DNA of 43,126 nucleotides from Clostridiales bacterium. Lineage in GTDB: Bacteria; Bacillota; Clostridia; Christensenellales; Aristaeellaceae. How positions within the stretch are numbered: position 1 is the first letter of the stretch; each line of letters begins with the position of its first letter. The notes below the pieces were generated by a model, which had not been told where the DNA came from, searched no databases, and worked only from the letters and a program-made list of their open reading frames with translations. The translations under genes were made by a program, and so were the position numbers. The stretch is from NCBI GenBank assembly GCA_004557905.1, contig SFFH01000011.1, positions 1 through 43,126 of the forward strand, read 5' to 3'. This document shows positions 1 to 6,939 of the stretch, in pieces.

Positions 1-10
1 GTCGTACAGC

Positions 11-53
11 AAAAAAGAGAAGATGACTCTCTTTTCGATAAATCATCTTCTCT
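11..53 (-). terminator. Intrinsic terminator closing the left-end gene set
   Basis: An 11-bp perfect inverted repeat (16-26 pairs with 43-53) encloses a 16-nt loop. Read on the minus strand, the stem is followed by a run of six T (plus-strand A at 11-16, partly shared with the stem base). It lies about 180 nt downstream of the PqqD-like stop codon, with no gene between, so it probably ends the transcript of the precursor / radical SAM / kinase / PqqD set. The stretch from 54 to 236 holds nothing else I can recognise. Confidence 0.8.
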
Positions 54-236
54 CGGAGATATTCTTCCTCTGCCATCTGCTTAACTAAATGACATTGGGC
101 TGTGCCCGCTCCCACTTCCGAACCGCTTTGCAAAGCCGGGCCGCTCGATGCTCGCTGCACGATTCTTCGCGCAATTTCCTCTTGTACAAGCAAGCGCGCA
201 GGAATCCCTTCCCGCGCGCCGAAAGCCTTTCGCTTC

Positions 237-554
237 TTATTCTTCCTGCTGTTTGATCATCGGATGCGGCGGCAGCGTCTCGCCTTCCTCGGTGAGCACC
301 ATGCCCGCCAGGATCAGCTCGGCCGTCAGTCCGTTCACATCGCGTCTGGCGGTCTCCTCGTCAACCTCAAAATTCTCCATGACGCGCGCCGTCAGCTCGT
401 CCAGGTCCTTCGCGTCGTTCAGGTTCTGCCAGATGAACGCCGCGGTGCTGTTCAGGTTGATCAGGCCGCTGAGGCGCTTGGCCGCCTCGCCGCAGGGCAC
501 GAGGATATTCTCGCCCGCGATCTGCCTGAGAATAAAATCCGGATGGGTTTTCAT
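237..554 (-). CDS. PqqD-like peptide-recognition protein (RRE type)
   Basis: This 105-residue protein matches the PqqD family in length and layout. The N-terminal part has the hydrophobic strand pattern FILRQIAGENILVP. A middle segment, LINLNSTAAFIWQNL, is the family's most recognisable stretch. A helical C-terminal part follows (DELTARVMENFEVDEETARRDV). PqqD-like proteins are small winged-helix domains that bind the leader of a ribosomal peptide and present it to a modifying enzyme, often a radical SAM/SPASM protein. Here it is the last gene of a set with a radical SAM/SPASM enzyme and an HPr-kinase-like protein, which supports that role. The ATG has a good AAGGAG site 7 nt upstream. The actual peptide partner is inferred (the product of 2682-3188). 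Confidence 0.85.
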   Translation of the reverse strand: MKTHPDFILRQIAGENILVPCGEAAKRLSGLINLNSTAAFIWQNLNDAKDLDELTARVMENFEVDEETARRDVNGLTAELILAGMVLTEEGETLPPHPMIKQQEE

Positions 555-647
555 CGCTTTCTCCTTCTTCGCAGCCGCCTGCCCGCGCTGCCTTCCGTTC
601 CCATGATACCATCAATTTCGCGCCCGCGCAACCCGTGACGCAAACTT

Positions 648-1514
648 TTACAGCCCGATCACCCCGCGCAGCGCGGTCACGGCGCGCTCGTCCGGCGTGC
701 AGGACAGCGCGTAGATCGGCACCCGGGCCATCACGTCGTCGAGCAGCTCCATCGCGCGCAGCACCAGCTCGCGGTTCCAGCGCGGCACGGTGACCTCCGG
801 GTATATGCGCTGGAACGCCTCGCCCGGCGTCAGGCGCTTCACCGTATTCTCCTTGCCCTGGCTGAGCATCACGATGGCGTGGATGGGCTCGCAGCCCTGC
901 TTGTGAATGCCGCTGGTGCCGCACATCGGGCAGCCATAGGCGTGCCAGACGCCGTCCTTTTTGCGCAGCAGCGTGCGGTCGCCGTTGATGATCTCACCGC
1001 CCGCGTATTTCTCCCACAGGTCGGCCTGCGTGCTCTTGCCCGTGCCGCTGGGCGCGGAGAAGAGCAGCGCCCTGCCGCCCATGTTGACATGCGAGCTATG
1101 CAGAAACAAGCCGCCGAAGCGGTAAAAGAGATGCTCCAGGGCAAGGTAATTGGGAAAGAGGAAGCCCGCCTCCCTGCGCTCCGCCATCAGCTCCTCGCTC
1201 AGATAGGAGATCACGCCTGTATCCGCGCCCAGGCTGACAACGACGTCATAGAGCCGCCCCTTCCAACCCAGCGCGCGGAAGTGCCCGCCGTCCTTCCCCA
1301 GCAGATCATAGCCAAAGGGGTATTCGTTCACCACGCGCGTCTCCCCGGTAACCTCCGGCAGATTGCTGCACGGCTGAAAGCGGTAGACATAGTCCGCAGG
1401 GGCCTCGCCGATGCGGAAATCCCGCATGTCGTCGGTCTCCAGGTCAAACGGGAGCGCGCTGTCCACCCGCAGGACGAGGCCGCCGATTCGATAATAAGCC
1501 GTCTCAGCCTTCAC
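648..1514 (-). CDS. HPr-kinase-like serine kinase, copy 1
   Basis: About 288 residues. A P-loop (APSGTGKST, residues 154-162) is followed by an INGDRTLL segment typical of the HprK/PEPCK-type fold, then by IVMLSQGKEN. The N-terminal half has no clear family match. I start it at a GTG (1514) that overlaps the end of the radical SAM gene by 11 nt and has AGAGGAG 8 nt upstream. The longer open frame, which begins near 1892, runs inside the radical SAM gene. Kinases of this branch occur in lasso-peptide clusters (paeninodin type), where they phosphorylate the C-terminal serine of the precursor, and in unexplained PqqD-containing sets. It is too short in the relevant regions to be the classical regulator of HPr, so a peptide or small-molecule substrate is more likely. 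It has a close paralogue at 39790-40641. Confidence 0.8.
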   Translation of the reverse strand: MKAETAYYRIGGLVLRVDSALPFDLETDDMRDFRIGEAPADYVYRFQPCSNLPEVTGETRVVNEYPFGYDLLGKDGGHFRALGWKGRLYDVVVSLGADTGVISYLSEELMAERREAGFLFPNYLALEHLFYRFGGLFLHSSHVNMGGRALLFSAPSGTGKSTQADLWEKYAGGEIINGDRTLLRKKDGVWHAYGCPMCGTSGIHKQGCEPIHAIVMLSQGKENTVKRLTPGEAFQRIYPEVTVPRWNRELVLRAMELLDDVMARVPIYALSCTPDERAVTALRGVIGL

Positions 1515-2622
1515 GTATGCGGCTCCTCTCCGCCAGCAGCAGCCTGGCATATTCCTCACAGTACGCGCAGAGATACTCGGGCGTGCCGTCCATCGCGCCG
1601 GTCTCGCAGAAGGCCGCAGCCGCACAGTTCTGGCAGATGCAGCGGTATTTGCAGAACCTGCACTTCTCGGAGAGGCGAATCCTCCGGGTATCCTCGACGA
1701 TCGTCTTCCAGGCCTGCTCAAACGGCGTAGTATGCAGATCGACGCCGCCCTGATTGTGCATGCCGCAGCCGCTGACATGGCCGCGCCAGTCCACCCAGAA
1801 GACGCAGGAGCCGGCCCTGCAGGCCACCTCGTTGCTGCCATAGAGCGAGAAAAGCTCCGGCCGCTCAAACGCGGCGCAGCGCTGCTCCACATAGAGCCGG
1901 TATTCCTTCTCTCTCCCCCTGTAGTGGCTGCGGAGGTGGAGAAGGCTGTGCTCGGCCAGCTCCTTCGGCGTCAGGCGGTCGTGCGCCTGAACGCAGGCCT
2001 CCTCCTTGCGATAGGAGGGGAACATGTAGTTAGCAGACCCCATAGGAACCCGATACCGGCTGCAGATATCGACAATCCCCTGATAATCCGCCGCGTTCTC
2101 CGGCACCAGGACGCTGTGCACTCGGAAGGAAATGTCGTATTCCTTGAGCAGGTCGAACGCGTGCATCACCTGCGTAAAGCCGTTCGGATTGCCGCAGAGC
2201 CTGGCATACGTTTCATCCGACGCGCCGTAGAGCGAGATGTTGATCCGCCTGGGCGGATGCTTCGCCAGAAAGGCCACCCGCTCCCGTGTGAGCAGCGTCG
2301 CGTTTGTATTGAGGCACAGATGCAGCGGCATCCCGGCCAGGCGCTCGTACAGCCTGTCAAACTCCGGATACAGCAGCGGCTCTCCGCCCGTCAGCAGCGG
2401 AAAGAGCAGCCCCTGCGCCATGGCCTGCTCGAGCACATCCGCCCAGAACTCGTACGGCTGCAGCTCCTCCCGCTTCGGCGTGTGCTGAATATAGCACATC
2501 CGGCAGCGCATGTTGCACACGGGCGTCAGCTCAAACGTGCCGGAGATCGGAACCTTTCTCTGCTGCGCCCTGTTCACCAGTTGCTCCGCATAGGTTCCGG
2601 AAAATGCTTCCAATGAATCCAT
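1504..2622 (-). CDS. Radical SAM/SPASM peptide-modifying enzyme
   Basis: 372 residues. The radical SAM cluster motif CNMRCRMC (Cys36, Cys40, Cys43) is followed by LLTGGEPLLYPEF and the usual TIM-barrel features, including NTNATLLT and INISLYGA. The C-terminal SPASM region is cysteine-rich: Cys321, 324, 328, 330, 333, 339, 352 and 355, with more cysteines just upstream in CRAGSC and SGCGMHN. SPASM proteins carry extra Fe-S clusters and commonly modify ribosomally made peptides, for example by thioether or carbon-carbon crosslinks. The ATG has AAGGAG 5 nt upstream. The gene follows a hairpin (2636-2665) that separates it from the precursor-like gene, and its stop overlaps the start of the HPr-kinase-like gene. 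The chemistry it performs cannot be read from the sequence; Cys-containing sites in the precursor-like protein make a thioether one possibility. Confidence 0.88.
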   Translation of the reverse strand: MDSLEAFSGTYAEQLVNRAQQRKVPISGTFELTPVCNMRCRMCYIQHTPKREELQPYEFWADVLEQAMAQGLLFPLLTGGEPLLYPEFDRLYERLAGMPLHLCLNTNATLLTRERVAFLAKHPPRRINISLYGASDETYARLCGNPNGFTQVMHAFDLLKEYDISFRVHSVLVPENAADYQGIVDICSRYRVPMGSANYMFPSYRKEEACVQAHDRLTPKELAEHSLLHLRSHYRGREKEYRLYVEQRCAAFERPELFSLYGSNEVACRAGSCVFWVDWRGHVSGCGMHNQGGVDLHTTPFEQAWKTIVEDTRRIRLSEKCRFCKYRCICQNCAAAAFCETGAMDGTPEYLCAYCEEYARLLLAERSRIREG

Positions 2623-2635
2623 GTGTTCTCCTTAT

Positions 2636-2665
2636 GGAAAAAGGGAATCGGCTTTCGATTCCCTT
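2636..2665 (-). terminator. Hairpin with T-tract between precursor-like and radical SAM genes (attenuator?)
   Basis: A perfect 10-bp stem (2641-2650 with 2656-2665) with a 5-nt loop. On the minus strand it ends CCC followed by five T. It lies 16 nt after the precursor-like stop and 13 nt before the radical SAM start. Such a partial terminator after a peptide gene usually lets most transcripts stop there, so that the peptide is made in excess over its enzymes. That role is inferred from position. Confidence 0.75.
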
Positions 2666-2681
2666 CTATATCAGGTTGTAT

Positions 2682-3188
2682 TTACATACCAGAGGTGGAC
2701 AGCACACTGTAAACCGGAGCTAACCATGCATGCTTTACATCATCATCATCATCATCAAATCTTAGGCCCTTGTTCTCACTATATTTCCAGCCATTGTCAT
2801 CCTCATATTCTAACTTACCGTCATCCTTTTCAACACCAATATAAAGCCAGCCCAAAAAACCATCCTTGTTGATAACATCAACTTTGTCTTTTTCAGTATC
2901 CCAACTAAGACTATCGTTATTGCTGGTATGATTGTCATCCCAGCCCTTCAGATTCACAGCTGTATTGTCTTTGCCAGAATAATTAGCAAAACCTGCCTGC
3001 TTCATACCACTGCAAAAATTTATTCCCAAAACAGTTGCGAAAACATTATCTAGACTATTGCAATTCTTTTTATTGCCCATCACACAATCGAAAATAACAT
3101 TCTTATTCACATCTCCGCAAGCCGACACCGCGTTGTTCGCCATGAAGGCCTCAAAGCTGACCTTCGGCATTTCGTAAACTGCCTTCAT
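2682..3188 (-). CDS. Putative RiPP precursor-like protein (novel)
   Basis: 168 residues from the ATG at 3188, which has a GGGGA site 8 nt upstream; a TTG at 3227 in the same frame has no such site. The first 24 residues (MKAVYEMPKVSFEAFMANN, then AVSACG) look like a leader of the kind Y-E-x-P followed by a hydrophobic/Phe patch. There are four Cys (24, 35, 43, 59). The middle is rich in Asn, Asp, Gly and Trp. A run of six Asp (145-150) precedes a hydrophobic, Ser-rich tail (HAWLAPVYSVLSTSGM). There is no signal peptide or membrane segment. Base composition is far more AT-rich than the enzyme genes beside it, suggesting transfer or fast change. It has its own strong promoter and lies directly upstream of radical SAM, kinase and PqqD-like genes, which is the basis for calling it a substrate. 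I recognise no known family; it could be another kind of small protein. Confidence 0.6.
   Translation of the reverse strand: MKAVYEMPKVSFEAFMANNAVSACGDVNKNVIFDCVMGNKKNCNSLDNVFATVLGINFCSGMKQAGFANYSGKDNTAVNLKGWDDNHTSNNDSLSWDTEKDKVDVINKDGFLGWLYIGVEKDDGKLEYEDDNGWKYSENKGLRFDDDDDDVKHAWLAPVYSVLSTSGM
2738..2755. repeat. Six-copy CAT/ATG trinucleotide repeat
   Basis: Six tandem copies of CAT on the plus strand encode six consecutive Asp (GAT codons) in the precursor-like protein, just before its hydrophobic tail. Uniform codon use at a homopolymer makes this tract prone to gain or loss of whole codons by slippage, without a frame change. Confidence 0.9.
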
Positions 3189-3260
3189 ATTTCCATTCCC
3201 CGCTTTCAAGAAATATTTCCACATCAAGTATATAATGGTATGTTTAATTTAATCACCTAT

Positions 3261-3289
3261 ACTATACATCGCATGGCATGAAAAGTCAA
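3261..3289 (-). promoter_or_regulatory. Sigma-A type promoter of the precursor-like gene
   Basis: On the minus strand, TTGACT (3284-3289) and TATAGT (3261-3266) are separated by exactly 17 nt. The start point would be near 3254, giving a leader of about 65 nt before the ATG at 3188. It sits 42 nt after the stop of the nucleotidyltransferase gene, and I see no terminator between, so read-through from the polysaccharide operon is also possible. Confidence 0.8.
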
Positions 3290-3330
3290 GACCGATTTTT
3301 CCAAAAATGCCATTTGTTTTTCATCCGCCG

Positions 3331-4581
3331 TCATTTGATGATCCCGTACCGCCGCAGCAGCTCCACGCGCTCACTGCCGATGCGCAGGCTCTCCGCGGCG
3401 CGGTTGTCCGTCCCGGACCCGCGCTGCTCCCCGGCATAGTGCATGATGCGCCGCAGCCAGGCCACCGGCAAAAGCCACGGCCTTGTCCGCAGGAAGGGAT
3501 AGCGCCCCTCCAGCGCCTTGCGGCTGGGGAAGAGCGTGCGCAGCACGCTGCCATCGGCCTTCTTGCCCCGCTTGTCCGCAGCAACGGCGCCCAGCGTCAT
3601 GGTGCTCGAATGCAGGCGGCTCATGCTGGCGCTGCCGTACACACCGCTGTCCAGCAGGTCGGAAAGCATCGGGCCCTCGTCCACCTCGATGGCCTGCCAC
3701 ACCCGCGGAACGCCCGCCGCGTCCGGATCAAAGCCAAAGTGCTTCTGCCCGATCTTCATCAGCGCCGCCGCGAACTGCTCCGCGCGGATTGCCCGGCAGT
3801 TTTCCAGCACAGCCGTCCAGTCGATCTCCCGGCCATAGTGCCCGGCAAAGAGCACGATGTCGCACACCTGCCGGATGCCGAAGCCGCTGTGCAGGAAGTG
3901 CTTGAACGCGTGGCAGATCAGATAGAAGAAGTGGTCCGTCGGGCTGAGCGTCGTCAGGGGCGTGCCGTCCACGACAATCTCCGTCGTATGCGCGTGCGCG
4001 TCCGCGAAGAACCGGTTGAAATCGCCGTACGCGTCGCTCTCCGGCGGGAACAGGTGCTTGTGCAGCTCGATGTACAGCGGGCTGCCCGGCTTGCCGTAGG
4101 GCACCTCGTACGCGCTGTGCATGTCCTGCTCCGGCTCGGCCGGCTGCATGCCGAAGGCGAGCATCGCCTCATGGCAGCGCTCAAACTGCTCCGGCGGGAT
4201 CAGCACATCCTCGTCGCCGGAAATCCGGTGATCCGGGCTGGGATACAGGCTCCGGCAGACGACGCCCTTCACCACGCACGGCGCCAGACCCGCTTCGCTC
4301 AGGTGCTTCATCATCGCAAGGAATTCGCCGGTCTTCATCGCCTGCATCATCACGCTCTGCATGGTCTGCCGCTTGGCCAGCTGCATCAGCCTCGCGTCTG
4401 CGCTCTGCGCCGCCGGGCAGGCATACACGGCCTCAAAGATCATCGGCAGAACATGATGCGCCTGTGCCTGCTTGAGCAGCGCTGCCCAGTCCTGCGCTTC
4501 AAGCGGATTCTCCCACTGCACGCGTTCGCCGCGCAGGCTCGCGCTTAGCGCTTCAAGGAACAGCTGATTGATCTCGTTCAT
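3331..4581 (-). CDS. Nucleotidyltransferase family protein (PF14907 type)
   Basis: 416 residues. The motif VVKGVVCRSLYPSPDHRISG, directly followed by DEDVLI (residues 103-127), is the signature of the uncharacterised nucleotidyltransferase group: K-G at the first strand, then L-Y-P-x-P and a G-D-x-D metal-binding pair (Asp123, Asp125). Further conserved-looking stretches include IELHKHLFPP and DHFFYLICHAFKHF. Members are frequent in lasso-peptide and PqqD-containing clusters and beside polysaccharide genes; the nucleotidyl acceptor is unknown. The start ATG overlaps the stop of the metallophosphoesterase gene by 4 nt (ATGA), so it is translated as the last gene of the polysaccharide operon, yet it directly precedes the RiPP-like set. 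It could serve either. Confidence 0.75.
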   Translation of the reverse strand: MNEINQLFLEALSASLRGERVQWENPLEAQDWAALLKQAQAHHVLPMIFEAVYACPAAQSADARLMQLAKRQTMQSVMMQAMKTGEFLAMMKHLSEAGLAPCVVKGVVCRSLYPSPDHRISGDEDVLIPPEQFERCHEAMLAFGMQPAEPEQDMHSAYEVPYGKPGSPLYIELHKHLFPPESDAYGDFNRFFADAHAHTTEIVVDGTPLTTLSPTDHFFYLICHAFKHFLHSGFGIRQVCDIVLFAGHYGREIDWTAVLENCRAIRAEQFAAALMKIGQKHFGFDPDAAGVPRVWQAIEVDEGPMLSDLLDSGVYGSASMSRLHSSTMTLGAVAADKRGKKADGSVLRTLFPSRKALEGRYPFLRTRPWLLPVAWLRRIMHYAGEQRGSGTDNRAAESLRIGSERVELLRRYGIIK

Positions 4582-5468
4582 TCTTCCTCCATCGCTCTCT
4601 TCGGTACAATGTCCACCACGACGATCTCCGGTACGTTGCCAAACCTGGGCACGCCAACTCCGCTGCCCAGCCCGCGCGAGAGCACCATCACCCTCTTGCC
4701 GTTCTGCGAGGCGTAGATTCCGGACGAGCGCCCCGGGAAAAAGCCCTGATCCGGCGCATACAGCCCGCCGATCAGCGGCAGGCGAATCTGACCGCCGTGT
4801 TCATGTCCGGAGAACACACAGTCGATCTGCCAGATATCCAGGTTATCATTGCGAATCCAGCACGTCGGCAGATGCGCCAGCAGCAACGTATAGCTTTCCG
4901 TATTCTGAAACTCCTTCAGGAACTCGCATTCCCACCTTTTGGCTTCGCCCGTGCGCAGATACTTCTCCGGCAGGCAGTAGCCGTAGATGCCGCCCAGCCG
5001 GATCGTCTGTCCGTTCACCGTCACGTCCTCATACGTCCTGTCGAGCACCGTCGCTCCGGCCTTCTCAAAGAGCACCGTCAGATTCTTCTGGAACGTGCTT
5101 TGGTGCGTCACCTCATGGTTGCCATAGGAGAAATACACCGGCGCAACCTCCGTCAGCCTTCGGACAAGGCTCACCGCGATCTCCGTTTTGTCCTCCCTGC
5201 CGTTGAGCATATCACCGGTCATGAGGATCAGGTCCGGGTGCTGGCGGGCGACCATGCACACCAACCGCTCATTGTTTTCCCCGAACTCGCTGTTGTGCAG
5301 ATCCGTCAGCTGAACCACGCGGATGGGCGCGGTGAGCTTCGGCGAGGAGAGGACGTAGTTGCTCACCTCTAGGGCGTATTTCGAACCGAAAACGCCCCAG
5401 GCGATCACTGCGGCAATCGCCAGAAGCACCGCAAGCGCCCGTTTCCTTCCCGCAGACAAACGCTTCAT
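4578..5468 (-). CDS. Membrane-anchored metallophosphoesterase
   Basis: About 296 residues from the ATG at 5468. A hydrophobic segment (residues 11-28, ALAVLLAIAAVIAWGVFG) should anchor the protein with its catalytic domain outside. The calcineurin-like motifs follow in order: D-x-H (QLTDLH, Asp56/His58), GD (TGDML, about 85), GNHE (116-119), an AHLP histidine, and GHEHGGQ near the C-terminus. This is the YaeI/YkuE-like layout, a group that includes lipid pyrophosphate and phosphodiester hydrolases. In a polysaccharide operon it may act on a lipid-linked or phospho-sugar intermediate, but that is a guess. The open frame extends to 5582 inside kdsC. The ATG at 5468 has GAGGAG only 1 nt upstream, so a TTG at 5477 is an alternative start. 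Confidence 0.8.
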   Translation of the reverse strand: MKRLSAGRKRALAVLLAIAAVIAWGVFGSKYALEVSNYVLSSPKLTAPIRVVQLTDLHNSEFGENNERLVCMVARQHPDLILMTGDMLNGREDKTEIAVSLVRRLTEVAPVYFSYGNHEVTHQSTFQKNLTVLFEKAGATVLDRTYEDVTVNGQTIRLGGIYGYCLPEKYLRTGEAKRWECEFLKEFQNTESYTLLLAHLPTCWIRNDNLDIWQIDCVFSGHEHGGQIRLPLIGGLYAPDQGFFPGRSSGIYASQNGKRVMVLSRGLGSGVGVPRFGNVPEIVVVDIVPKRAMEEE

Positions 5469-5481
5469 GCTCCTCAATTCA

Positions 5482-5946
5482 TCACAGCTCCGACATATAC
5501 TCGATAAAATCCCGCACCGCTCCGTGTCCGCCGTCGTGCGGGCAAACGTAGTCCACCCGCTCGCGGATCGCCGCTGCCGCATCCTGCGGGCAGGCCGTCA
5601 GGCCGCAATACCGCATGCAGTCCAGGTCGTTGAGGTCGTCGCCGATGTACGCGATTTCCTCCGCGGTCAGGCCATGCTCCGCAGCAATCTCCTGCAAAAG
5701 CGGCAGCTTGTCCGCTACGCCCTGATACAGCGCCTCGATCCGCAGTTCTTTCGCCCGGTTTGCCGTGATGACCGAATTGCGGCCCGTGATAATCACCGGC
5801 GTGACGCCCAGCCCCGGCAGCAGCTCCTTGATGCCCAGGCCGTCCTTACAGCTGAACACCTTCAGTTCCTCACCGGTTGGTCCGATATAAATATGGCCGT
5901 CGGTCAGCGTGCCATCCACGTCCATGACCAGCATCTTGATCTTCAT
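5482..5946 (-). CDS. kdsC: Kdo-8-phosphate phosphatase (KdsC)
   Basis: 154 residues, the usual length for stand-alone KdsC. HAD motifs: DVDGT (nucleophile and acid Asp near residues 9-11), ITGRNS (motif II), the lysine in VADK (motif III) and IGDDLND (motif IV). It removes the phosphate from Kdo-8-phosphate, the third step to CMP-Kdo. Its start overlaps the kdsD stop by 4 nt (ATGA). The full set kdsB-kdsA-kdsD-kdsC lies within 4.3 kb, which argues against the alternative that it serves a sialic-acid type pathway. Confidence 0.88.
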   Translation of the reverse strand: MKIKMLVMDVDGTLTDGHIYIGPTGEELKVFSCKDGLGIKELLPGLGVTPVIITGRNSVITANRAKELRIEALYQGVADKLPLLQEIAAEHGLTAEEIAYIGDDLNDLDCMRYCGLTACPQDAAAAIRERVDYVCPHDGGHGAVRDFIEYMSEL

Positions 5947-6884
5947 CGCGAGCCGACGACCTGCCTATTCTCATCCAGCACCGGCATACAGGTGATCTTC
6001 CGGTCGCTCATAAACTGCAACGCGTTGACCGCCATTTCCCGGTAGTCGATCCACTTGGGATTCGCCGTCATCACATTGTCCACGATCTCGTTGTACACAT
6101 CCACGCCGCGCTCGAGCATGCGGCGCAGGTCGCCATCCGTGATGATGCCGGCGAGGCGGTTCTCCTCGTCCACGATCGTCACCATGCTCAGTCCCTTGGA
6201 GCTCATCTCCACGATTGCACTGCGCAGTGAGCTGCCTCGGCGCACGACAGCGTTGTCCCTGTCGGTGTGCATCACATCCTGCACCTTCACCAGCAGCTGC
6301 TTGCCAAGCGCGCCCGCCGGATGATGCAGGCCGAAGTCTTCCCTGGTGTAGTGCTTTGCGCGTGAGGCCACCACCGCCATCGCGTCGCCCAACACCAGCA
6401 GCGCCGTCGTGCTGGAGGTCGGCGCGAGGTGCATGAAACAGGCCTCCTCAAACGCCGGGAAGAAGAAATGGTATTGGCATGCCTTCGCCAGCGTCGACTT
6501 GGGTTTGCCCGTGATCGCTACAGTCACACAGCCGATTTCCTGCAGTACCGGCAGCAGACGCGTCACTTCCTCGCTCTCGCCGCTGTAACTCGTCAGGATG
6601 ACGATATCTTTCTTTTCCACCATGCCCAGATCGCCGTGCATGGCCTCGGCCGGATGCATGAAGAACGCCGGCGTGCCCAGGCTTGCAAACGTTGCCGCCA
6701 GCTTGGCGCCAATGTGTCCGGGTTTGCCCATGCCCGTGAAAATCACCTTGCCGCGGCAGTCAAGCACGAGGTGAATGATGGCCTCAAAATCCTCGCCAAT
6801 CGCGTCTTTCGTCCTGGCAAGCGCTTCCATCTCCTTGTCGAAGATGGATTTCGCCTCGGCGATAATGTCAAAATCCTTATTCAT
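5943..6884 (-). CDS. kdsD: Arabinose-5-phosphate isomerase (KdsD), shortened C-terminus
   Basis: 313 residues. The SIS domain carries the family stretches GMGKPGHIGAKLAATFASLG, then HPAEAMHGDLGM and APTSSTTALLVLGDAMAV; two CBS domains follow (about 205-313). The enzyme converts ribulose-5-phosphate to arabinose-5-phosphate, the substrate of KdsA. The last CBS motif stops at VLDENRQVVGSR, where homologues normally go on with about a dozen more residues closing the second CBS domain. The stop lies in the ATGA overlap with kdsC, so the shortening looks fixed rather than a recent break. Catalytic SIS residues are intact, so I expect activity with possibly altered CBS regulation. Confidence 0.88.
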   Translation of the reverse strand: MNKDFDIIAEAKSIFDKEMEALARTKDAIGEDFEAIIHLVLDCRGKVIFTGMGKPGHIGAKLAATFASLGTPAFFMHPAEAMHGDLGMVEKKDIVILTSYSGESEEVTRLLPVLQEIGCVTVAITGKPKSTLAKACQYHFFFPAFEEACFMHLAPTSSTTALLVLGDAMAVVASRAKHYTREDFGLHHPAGALGKQLLVKVQDVMHTDRDNAVVRRGSSLRSAIVEMSSKGLSMVTIVDEENRLAGIITDGDLRRMLERGVDVYNEIVDNVMTANPKWIDYREMAVNALQFMSDRKITCMPVLDENRQVVGSR

Positions 6885-6939
6885 ATTCTCTCACCGTTCT
6901 TTGAAGAGAAATCATAGGAGTAGTTTTATCGAAGACTCT

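Noticed and set aside
102..638. Plus-strand open frames opposite the PqqD-like gene
   Set aside because: Their translations match no family and are Arg/Ser-rich, typical of shadows in GC-rich DNA; the minus strand carries a clear PqqD-like protein with a good ribosome site.
2621..2872. Plus-strand open frame with a run of histidines
   Set aside because: The histidines are the other strand of the Asp6 tract. The frame lies inside the precursor-like gene and starts in its terminator region.
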